Shown piece after piece: positions 1 through 7,252 of a DNA stretch of 64,000 nucleotides. Each line of letters starts with the position of its first letter. The first letter of the stretch is position 1. This stretch comes from Cellulophaga sp. RHA19. Its GTDB lineage: Bacteria > Bacteroidota > Bacteroidia > Flavobacteriales > Flavobacteriaceae. Made by a program: the position numbers and the translations under genes. Under the pieces are notes generated by a model. That model made no database searches. It worked only from the letters and a program-made list of their open reading frames with translations, and had not been told where the DNA came from. The stretch is from the NCBI RefSeq assembly GCF_002813425.1, contig NZ_PHUL01000001.1:2735001-2799000 (forward strand). Reading direction: 5' to 3'.

Positions 1-1
1 T

Positions 2-1861
2 AGTTTTGCTATGGCACACAAAACAGACCCGTTACTTAGCAATATTAAAAACAAGCTTGGCGCTGCTTATTTGCAGGATTTATCTATAGATACGGAACCA
101 ACATCAACCTATATTAAAAATTATGATCCTTTAAAAGATACACTGCAGCTAAATTTAGCTAGTAAATTAGCCTCTGCATTAGAAAAGCTGCCAGTGCCAC
201 AATTTGAGGGGAGTAACAGCTGGGTTTTATCACCAGATAAAACAAAGAATGGAGCTGTAATACTGGCAAACGATCCGCACATTGGGTTTTCACAACCTAC
301 CGTTTGGTATGAGGCGCATTTGAGTACGCCAACCTATAAAAAATACGGGTACCATTTAGCAGGAGTTCCTTTTCCTCTATTAGCACACAACAGACAGTTG
401 GCCTATGGTTTAACAATGTTTGAGAATGATGATGTAGATTTTTATTACGAGGAAACTAATCCGCAAGATACTACAGAATACAAAACAGAAAACGGCTGGA
501 AAAAATACACTTACAAGGAAAAAGTTATAAAAGTAAAGGGAGAAGACGATGTTAAATTCACACTTAAATTTACAAGGCATGGAGCTGTATTAAACGGTTT
601 AGCTGCAAGTGTAGCAGGAGAAAGTCCAGTGACAATTTCTTGGATATACACACAGGTAGATAATAAATTACTAAGTGCCTTATACGGAATGTCCCATTCT
701 GAGTCTATGAGTACTTTTAAGCGTCATTTAAGAGATTTACACGCACCTGGCCTTAATATTATGTATGGTGATGCAGATGGTAATGTAGCTTGGTGGGCAA
801 CTGCTAAACTTTATACAATGCCAGATAGTACCAATACAAAGTTAATTTTAAATGGAGTAAGTGGAGAGCAAGAGCGAGGAGATTTTTTAGATTTTTCTGA
901 AAATCCACACGCAGAAAATCCACCTTGGGAGTTTGTGTACTCTGCCAATAACCAGCCAGATACTATTAATGGAAGATTTTTTCCAGGATATTACTTACCA
1001 GAGAACAGAGCAAAACGTATAGAGCAGCTTTTAAAACCTAAAAATGACTGGGATAAAGAGTCGGTTTCTAAAATGATTACAGATATTACTTCTTCTGTAG
1101 ATCCAATGGTTGCTAAAAATATGTCTAAAAATATAGATATTAGTAATTTAACAGATGATGATATTAAGTTGCTAGATAAGCTAACCAATTGGGACGGCAG
1201 TGCCACCACAAGTAGCATAGAATCTAGTATTTACCAACGTTGGGTATTTTTTATGCTTAAAAATACATTTAAAGATGAGTTGGGTGATGAGCTTTTTAAA
1301 CAATTACTAACTACACATTTTCATAAGCGACTAATTGCACCCTTGGTAAGCAACAAAGCTTCTATTTGGTGGGATAATGTAAGCACAACCAAAGTAGAAA
1401 CTGCAGATGACGTTTTTCAGGCTTCTTTTGTAGATGCTCTAACCTCATTAAAAACACAATTTGGCACAAATACAGATGTATGGACGTGGGGAAAAATACA
1501 CACACTAGAACACGAGCATCCTATTGGCAAAGTAGCATCTTTAAGAAAATATTTTAATGTTGGTCCTTTTCCTGTAAATGGTACAAAAGAGGTTATAAAT
1601 AATATGGGTTTTACGTATAGCGGAGATAGTGTGTACAGAGTAACTTCAGGGCCATCTACACGTAGAATTATAGATTTTTCTGATATAGAAAACAGTATAA
1701 GCATACTACCAACAGGGCAATCTGGTAGTCCGTTTAGCTCGCATTATAATGACCAAGCTAAAATGTACTTAAAAGGTGAGTTTCGCAAAATGATGATGAA
1801 TAAAGAGGAGATTATAGCAACAAAAAAATCTTTATTAGTTTTTAAGCCAGAAGATAAGTAG
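2..1861 (+). CDS. penicillin acylase family protein (5' end cut by window)
   Basis: The reading frame is open to the first base, so the N-terminus (signal peptide and most of the alpha chain) lies outside the window; the ATG at 11 is internal. The family is made of Ntn-hydrolases that cleave amide bonds after autoproteolysis releases a beta chain with an N-terminal catalytic Ser. That junction is visible: counting from the Met at base 11, Gly67-Ser68-Asn-Ser-Trp (Ser codon 212-214) followed by the conserved NDPHIGFSQP segment. The rest of the beta chain (about 549 residues) is complete and ends at TAG. Substrate unknown; periplasmic location is usual for the family. The next gene begins 88 bases downstream. 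Confidence 0.9.
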   Translation, partial: SFAMAHKTDPLLSNIKNKLGAAYLQDLSIDTEPTSTYIKNYDPLKDTLQLNLASKLASALEKLPVPQFEGSNSWVLSPDKTKNGAVILANDPHIGFSQPTVWYEAHLSTPTYKKYGYHLAGVPFPLLAHNRQLAYGLTMFENDDVDFYYEETNPQDTTEYKTENGWKKYTYKEKVIKVKGEDDVKFTLKFTRHGAVLNGLAASVAGESPVTISWIYTQVDNKLLSALYGMSHSESMSTFKRHLRDLHAPGLNIMYGDADGNVAWWATAKLYTMPDSTNTKLILNGVSGEQERGDFLDFSENPHAENPPWEFVYSANNQPDTINGRFFPGYYLPENRAKRIEQLLKPKNDWDKESVSKMITDITSSVDPMVAKNMSKNIDISNLTDDDIKLLDKLTNWDGSATTSSIESSIYQRWVFFMLKNTFKDELGDELFKQLLTTHFHKRLIAPLVSNKASIWWDNVSTTKVETADDVFQASFVDALTSLKTQFGTNTDVWTWGKIHTLEHEHPIGKVASLRKYFNVGPFPVNGTKEVINNMGFTYSGDSVYRVTSGPSTRRIIDFSDIENSISILPTGQSGSPFSSHYNDQAKMYLKGEFRKMMMNKEEIIATKKSLLVFKPEDK

Positions 1862-1949
1862 AGCAGGATCTTATATGTGTATTCATATTAAAATATACAA
1901 GCGTTAACTTTTAGATTATTTTTCTTACTTTTAAGAAAAATAAAATTGA

Positions 1950-3485
1950 ATGCTTACAAAGGTTTTTGGTAGTGCTGTTTTTGGAGTAGAAGCTACAACA
2001 ATTACAGTAGAAGTTAATATTAACAAAGGTATTGGCTACCATTTAGTAGGTTTGCCAGACAATGCAATAAAAGAAAGTAACTACAGAATTGCTGCTGCTT
2101 TGCAGAATAACGGTTACAAAATTCCAGGTAAAAAAATAACAATAAATATGGCTCCGGCCGATTTACGTAAAGAGGGTTCTGCGTACGATTTAACACTTGC
2201 TTTAGGAATTTTAAGTGCATCTGGACAAATAAAATCAGACAACATAGAAAAGTATTTAATAATGGGAGAAATTTCTTTAGACGGAAGTTTGCAACCTATT
2301 ACTGGTGCTTTGCCAATAGCTATTAAAGCTAAAGAAGAAGGTTTTGAAGGATTTATATTGCCTAAACAGAATGTAAAAGAAGCTGCAATAGTATCTGGAT
2401 TAAAGGTGTTTGGAGTAGAAAATATTACAGAAGTAATAGAGTTTTTTGATAAAGATGTGCCTCTAGAACAAACTATTGTAGATACGCGAGAAGAATTTTA
2501 TAAAAGTTTAGAGTTTCCAGAGTTCGATTTTTCTGATGTTAAAGGGCAAGAAAGCATTAAACGAAGTATGGAAATTGCTGCAGCAGGCGGACATAACATT
2601 ATTTTAATAGGTCCTCCAGGAGCAGGAAAAACAATGTTAGCCAAGCGTTTACCATCTATTTTGCCTCCAATGACACTACACGAGGCTTTAGAAACCACTA
2701 AAATACATAGTGTAGTAGGTAAAATTAAAAACGCAGGATTAATGAATCAGCGTCCGTTTAGAAATCCACACCACACCATTAGCTCTGCTGCTTTAGTAGG
2801 TGGCGGAAGTTACCCGCAACCAGGCGAAATATCTTTATCTCATAACGGAGTTTTATTTTTAGATGAGCTGCCAGAGTTTGAGCGTAAAGTGCTAGAGGTT
2901 ATGCGCCAACCAATTGAAGATAGAGAGGTAACTATTGCTAGAGCACGTTTTACGGTAACCTATCCAAGTAGTTTTATGTTGGTTGCAAGTATGAATCCTA
3001 GTCCGGGTGGTTATTTTAACGATCCAGATGCTCCAGTAACATCTTCACCAGCAGAAATGCAACGGTATTTAAGTAAAATATCTGGCCCCTTGTTAGATCG
3101 TATAGATATACATATTGAAGTTACTCCTGTTCCTTTTGAAAAACTATCAGAAGAACGAAAAGGAGAAAGTAGTGTGCTAATTCGTAAACGTGTAACCGCT
3201 GCTAGAGAAGTGCAAACCAAACGTTTTGAAGCCTTAGAAAACATACATTATAATGCGCAGATGAATACCAAGCAAATACGTGAGTATTGCGCTTTAGATA
3301 CAACTTCTAAAGAATTATTAAAAACAGCTATGGAGCGTTTAAACTTATCTGCTAGAGCGTATGACAGAATTTTAAAAGTAGCAAGAACAATTGCAGACTT
3401 GGCTAATTCTGATGCTATTTTAGGAGATCACATTTCTGAAGCTATACAATACCGTAGTTTAGACAGAGAAGGGTGGTTGGGGTAA
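1950..3485 (+). CDS. YifB/ComM-family Mg-chelatase-like AAA+ ATPase
   Basis: 511 residues, full length for the family. N-terminal Lon-protease-like (ChlI) domain at about 1-170, then an AAA+ module with Walker A GPPGAGKT at 221-228 and Walker B LFLDELPEF near 300, and a C-terminal Mg-chelatase-type domain ending near 505. ComM members are ring helicases that help integrate incoming DNA during natural transformation; whether this organism is competent is not shown here. ATG start at 1950 gives the usual family N-terminus MLTKVFGSA. Stands alone, with 88 bases upstream and 109 downstream. Confidence 0.92.
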   Translation: MLTKVFGSAVFGVEATTITVEVNINKGIGYHLVGLPDNAIKESNYRIAAALQNNGYKIPGKKITINMAPADLRKEGSAYDLTLALGILSASGQIKSDNIEKYLIMGEISLDGSLQPITGALPIAIKAKEEGFEGFILPKQNVKEAAIVSGLKVFGVENITEVIEFFDKDVPLEQTIVDTREEFYKSLEFPEFDFSDVKGQESIKRSMEIAAAGGHNIILIGPPGAGKTMLAKRLPSILPPMTLHEALETTKIHSVVGKIKNAGLMNQRPFRNPHHTISSAALVGGGSYPQPGEISLSHNGVLFLDELPEFERKVLEVMRQPIEDREVTIARARFTVTYPSSFMLVASMNPSPGGYFNDPDAPVTSSPAEMQRYLSKISGPLLDRIDIHIEVTPVPFEKLSEERKGESSVLIRKRVTAAREVQTKRFEALENIHYNAQMNTKQIREYCALDTTSKELLKTAMERLNLSARAYDRILKVARTIADLANSDAILGDHISEAIQYRSLDREGWLG

Positions 3486-3594
3486 GCTTAATCAATCTTA
3501 AAAAAACAGAACACTTTATTTAATATTTGTCACATTTTAGGTACAATAAACTTATAAGTTTTTTATCTTTCAACTAAAATAACCAACTTACAGA

Positions 3595-4827
3595 ATGATA
3601 AAAAAATGGTTTAAAAACATTGGTCCAGGTCCGCTAGTTGCTGCAGCTTTTATTGGTCCAGGAACCATAACGGTATGCACGTTAGCTGGTGTAAATTTTG
3701 GATTTGCTTTGTTGTGGGCTATGGCACTTTCTATAGTTGCTACAATTGTTTTACAAGAGATGTCTGCTAGAGTAGGTATTGTATCTCAAAAAGGACTCAG
3801 CAATATTATACGTACAGAAATTAAAAATCCAATTTTAAAATGGTTTACTATTCTGCTTATACTTTCTGCAATTGTTATAGGTAATGCTGTTTATGAGGCT
3901 GGTAATATTAGTGGTGGTATATTGGGGTTAGAGGCACTTTTAGGAGAATCTTATGTAAGTTTTGGTAGTTTTTCTTTTAATTACTTAAGTATATTAATGG
4001 GTGTAATTGCTTTTGTTTTACTGTTTATTGGTAATTATAAGGTTTTAGAGAAAGCACTAATTTCTTTAGTAATAGCAATGAGTTTGGCTTTTTTAATTAC
4101 TGCAATTATTACCAAACCAGATTTAATAGCAATTTTAAGCGGTATTTTTAAGCCCAGTTTACCTAAAGACGGGTTATTAACTGTTATTGCTTTAATAGGA
4201 ACAACTGTTGTGCCTTATAATTTATTTTTACACGCTTCATTGGTTAGTGAAAAATGGAAATCTGTTACAGACTTGCAATATGCTCGTAAAGATACTATTG
4301 TTGCCGTAATTTTAGGAGGTGTGGTATCTATGTGTGTTATAATATCTGCTGCTGCAATACAGGGTAGTGACATTAACTCTGCAGCCGATTTAGCCAAAGG
4401 ACTAGAACCTTTGTTTGGTAGTTTTGCAAAGTACTTTTTAGCTATTGGTTTGTTTGCAGCTGGTATTACTAGTGCAATTACAGCTCCATTAGCTGCTGCC
4501 TATGTTACTTGTGGTTGTCTGGGGTGGTCTACAAATTTAAAATTTTCAAAATTTAGAACTGTTTGGATGCTTATTTTGTTTTTAGGTGTTTTGTTTTCTT
4601 CATTAGGAATTAAACCTATTGACATTATAAAATTTGCTCAAATAGCAAACGGAATTTTACTGCCAATTATAGCTGCTTTTTTATTGTGGATAATGAATAA
4701 AAAATCGGTTTTGGGTGTATATAAAAACAATGTTTTTCAAAATACATTAGGCTTTATAATTCTTGCTATTAGTATTTTACTATCTGTAGCAACTTTAAAT
4801 AAAGTGTTTTCTTTAAATTTATTTTAA
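3595..4827 (+). CDS. NRAMP-fold transporter lacking canonical metal ligands, in the 5-oxoprolinase operon
   Basis: 410 residues, about 11 hydrophobic segments. The family signature is present (GNYKVLEKALISL, about 146-158), but the TM1 metal motif DPGN reads GPGT (21-24) and the TM6 motif normally containing MPH reads VVPYN (205-209). In studied NRAMP Mn/Fe transporters the Asp, Asn and Met of these motifs hold the metal. The gene is translationally coupled to pxpA (TAATG overlap, 4825-4829), followed by pxpB and pxpC. B. subtilis also carries an NRAMP-like gene, ycsG, beside its pxp genes. Inference: it imports 5-oxoproline or a related substrate rather than a divalent metal. No gene symbol given because the substrate is unproven. 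Confidence 0.85.
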   Translation: MIKKWFKNIGPGPLVAAAFIGPGTITVCTLAGVNFGFALLWAMALSIVATIVLQEMSARVGIVSQKGLSNIIRTEIKNPILKWFTILLILSAIVIGNAVYEAGNISGGILGLEALLGESYVSFGSFSFNYLSILMGVIAFVLLFIGNYKVLEKALISLVIAMSLAFLITAIITKPDLIAILSGIFKPSLPKDGLLTVIALIGTTVVPYNLFLHASLVSEKWKSVTDLQYARKDTIVAVILGGVVSMCVIISAAAIQGSDINSAADLAKGLEPLFGSFAKYFLAIGLFAAGITSAITAPLAAAYVTCGCLGWSTNLKFSKFRTVWMLILFLGVLFSSLGIKPIDIIKFAQIANGILLPIIAAFLLWIMNKKSVLGVYKNNVFQNTLGFIILAISILLSVATLNKVFSLNLF

Positions 4828-5567
4828 TGGCAGTAAAAACAATAGATATTAATGTAGATGTTGGTGAGGGTGTAGGTAATGAGTCGCAATTGATGCCTTT
4901 TATTTCCTCATGTAATATTGCTTGTGGTGGTCACGCTGGTACTATGGATTTAATGAAACATATTGTACGCTTGGCAAAAATAAATCACGTAAAAATAGGT
5001 GCACATCCTTCTTTTCCTGATAAAGAAAATTTTGGAAGAGTGGCAATGGAAATTAGCAATGATAAGCTGTTAAACTCCATACAAAAACAATTACTAAACT
5101 TACTAACTGTAATTGTAGAGGAGAAAACAGTATTACACCACATTAAGCCACATGGCGCTTTGTATAATTTGGCAGCTATAGACGAAAACATTGCAAAAGT
5201 GGTTGTAAAAGCTGTAAAAAGTATAGATTTACCTGTAAAATTATATGTTCCTTACAATTCAGTAATTGAAAAAATAGCAATAAAAGAAAATTTAAAAATT
5301 AAGTACGAGGCATTTGCAGATCGTAATTATAATGATGATTTAACACTGGTTTCTAGGTCTCAAAAAAATGCAGTTATAGTAGATTTTGATAATTTATTTA
5401 GTCACGTTTACGGTATGTATACCAATAAAACTGTAATAACGGCTCAAGGTTCTATAAAGAAAATAATGGCTGATACATTTTGTCTGCACGGAGATAATCC
5501 TAATGCTGTAGAAATTATGAAGCAGTTAAAAAATAAATTGAAGAGTTTAAATATTGATGTTGCTTAA
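4827..5567 (+). CDS. pxpA: 5-oxoprolinase subunit A (LamB/YcsF family)
   Basis: 246 residues, usual length. The N-terminus (IDINVDVGEGVGNE, then SSCNIACGGHAGT) and the HIKPHGALYN motif are diagnostic of the LamB/YcsF family. With PxpB and PxpC it forms the prokaryotic ATP-dependent 5-oxoprolinase that opens 5-oxo-L-proline to glutamate, clearing a damage product of glutamine and glutamate. Cytoplasmic. The start codon overlaps the transporter stop by one base, and the pxpB start follows 6 bases after the stop, so the four genes are one operon. Confidence 0.93.
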   Translation: MAVKTIDINVDVGEGVGNESQLMPFISSCNIACGGHAGTMDLMKHIVRLAKINHVKIGAHPSFPDKENFGRVAMEISNDKLLNSIQKQLLNLLTVIVEEKTVLHHIKPHGALYNLAAIDENIAKVVVKAVKSIDLPVKLYVPYNSVIEKIAIKENLKIKYEAFADRNYNDDLTLVSRSQKNAVIVDFDNLFSHVYGMYTNKTVITAQGSIKKIMADTFCLHGDNPNAVEIMKQLKNKLKSLNIDVA

Positions 5568-5573
5568 GATATT

Positions 5574-6299
5574 ATGACTAACGTAAACTATAAAATATTT
5601 GGAGACACTTCTATTTTGGTAGAATGGGAGCAAGTTATAGCAAAAGATATTTTGTATGATGTATTAGCGTTTAAATTTAAAATTGAAGCAGCTTACACAT
5701 CCGGAATTCAAGTTACAACGGCATACAATTCTCTTTTAATAGTTTTTGATGATTTTAAAGTTGATTTGTCTGATGAAATTGAAAATTTAAAACAAATATA
5801 CCTTCAGAAAAGAAAAAAAACAGATTGTAATAGTATGCTTTGGAAAATTCCTGTTTGTTATGAAGATGAATTTGGAATAGACCTTAAAGAAATTGCTAAA
5901 GAGAAGAATACATCAGTAACCAAAGTAATAGAATTACACACAAAAACAGTGTATACAGTATATTTTATTGGGTTTTTACCAGGTTTTTTGTATTTAGGCG
6001 GATTGCCAAAAGAGTTAACAATGCCAAGAAAAGCAACGCCTAGGTTAAGAGTAGAAAAAGGTGCTGTGGCAATAGGAGGTAACCAAACTGGTATTTACCC
6101 AGTAGAAAGCCCAGGAGGTTGGAATATTATTGGCAACTCACCACTTTCTTTTTTTAATGCAAACAAAGATGTTCCTTGTTTTGCTAAAGCAGGAGATGCT
6201 ATTCAGTTTCATTCGGTTACAAAAAAGGAATATGATGATATTAAAACTTTAGTTAATGCTAATGTTTTTTTAATAGAAAGTGATATTTACAATGGTTAA
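5574..6299 (+). CDS. pxpB: 5-oxoprolinase subunit B (carboxyltransferase domain, AHS1)
   Basis: 241 residues. Shows the allophanate-hydrolase subunit 1 / KipI-type fold motifs: GFLPGFLYLGGLP, MPRKATPRLRVEKGAVAIGG and YPVESPGGWNIIG. Works with PxpC as the B-C part of 5-oxoprolinase; the homologue in B. subtilis, KipI, was first known as a sporulation kinase inhibitor. ATG at 5574 is the only sensible start. The last 8 bases overlap the preferred pxpC start. Confidence 0.93.
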   Translation: MTNVNYKIFGDTSILVEWEQVIAKDILYDVLAFKFKIEAAYTSGIQVTTAYNSLLIVFDDFKVDLSDEIENLKQIYLQKRKKTDCNSMLWKIPVCYEDEFGIDLKEIAKEKNTSVTKVIELHTKTVYTVYFIGFLPGFLYLGGLPKELTMPRKATPRLRVEKGAVAIGGNQTGIYPVESPGGWNIIGNSPLSFFNANKDVPCFAKAGDAIQFHSVTKKEYDDIKTLVNANVFLIESDIYNG

Positions 6300-7137
6300 G
6301 GTATTGCAAACAGGTTTTTATACATCGGTACAAGATTTAGGTAGATTTGGCTATCAGCAATACGGAGTACCTTACGCTGGTGTTATGGATAAAAGAGCTG
6401 CTATGTTGGCTAATTCTTTGTTAGGAAACACTACAAATGCAGCTGTTTTAGAGTTTACAATGACAGGACCAAAGCTTCAGTTTTTGTGTAGTACTAGAAT
6501 ATGTATTACTGGAGGAGATTTTCAGTCAAAATTAAATAACATACCAGTAAGTAATAATAGTGTAATTGTTGTAAAAAAGGATGATATTCTCTCTTTTGGA
6601 GTGAAAAAGAGTGGTTTTAGAGGTTATATTGCTGTTTTAGGTGGATTTTTAACTGAAGTTGTGATGAAAAGTAGAAGTATGTTTAAAAACGTTACTCAAC
6701 ATCAAACCATACAAAAAAATCTCCTTTTGTCTATTGATAGTGTTGAAACTCTAGAAAAACAATCAAACGCTAGTTTAGCTGTAAATAATGTTTATTTAGA
6801 TGAGAAAATCATTAAAGTTTACAAGGGTTCTGAGTTTTGTAAGTTAAATGCTCATCAACAAAAAAAACTATTAAACACTGTGTTTACGGTATCTAAAAAT
6901 AATAGTAGAATGGCATATCAACTATCAGAACTGGTAGAGAATAGATTAGAACCCATAATAACCTCTGTGGTTTTGCCAGGAACAGTACAGTTAACTCCGT
7001 CTGGTCAACTTATAATTTTAATGAAAGATTGCCAAACAACAGGTGGTTACCCAAGAGTGTTACAACTTACAAGTGCTGCTATAAGTGTGCTAGCTCAGAA
7101 ATTTACAGGAGACGAAATTGCTTTTGAGGTGATTTAG
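6292..7137 (+). CDS. pxpC: 5-oxoprolinase subunit C (biotin-dependent carboxyltransferase-like, AHS2)
   Basis: 281 residues from the ATG at 6292. Typical AHS2/KipA start (VKVLQTGFYTSVQDLGR) and the conserved GYQQYGVPYAGVMD segment; C-terminal TPSGQLIILMKDCQTTGGYP is also family-typical. A GTG at 6280 is in frame but would add MIFT, which family members lack, so the ATG is preferred. It overlaps pxpB by 8 bases. Last gene of the transporter-pxpABC operon; a hairpin at 7211-7244 follows. Confidence 0.92.
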   Translation: MVKVLQTGFYTSVQDLGRFGYQQYGVPYAGVMDKRAAMLANSLLGNTTNAAVLEFTMTGPKLQFLCSTRICITGGDFQSKLNNIPVSNNSVIVVKKDDILSFGVKKSGFRGYIAVLGGFLTEVVMKSRSMFKNVTQHQTIQKNLLLSIDSVETLEKQSNASLAVNNVYLDEKIIKVYKGSEFCKLNAHQQKKLLNTVFTVSKNNSRMAYQLSELVENRLEPIITSVVLPGTVQLTPSGQLIILMKDCQTTGGYPRVLQLTSAAISVLAQKFTGDEIAFEVI

Positions 7138-7210
7138 AGTTATATGTTAAGAATCAAGTGGCAAGAAAATAGAAAAGATAAAAAAACAAACAATAGTAAA
7201 GAGTAGAAGA

Positions 7211-7244
7211 AGTTAAAAGGCTATCAAAAATGACAGCCTTTAAC
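7211..7244. terminator. hairpin between convergent genes, probable terminator
   Basis: Inverted repeat with arms around AGTTAAAAGGCT (7211-7222) and AGCCTTTAACT (7234-7244), extended inward with one mismatch to a 4-base A loop. It lies between the pxpC stop and the stop of the leftward secreted-protein gene, so it could end either transcript. There is no long T-run, hence moderate confidence. Confidence 0.55.
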
Positions 7245-7252
7245 TAATATAA

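Noticed and set aside
6280..6291. GTG start for pxpC
   Set aside because: Adds four residues not seen in the family; the ATG at 6292 fits the usual N-terminus.
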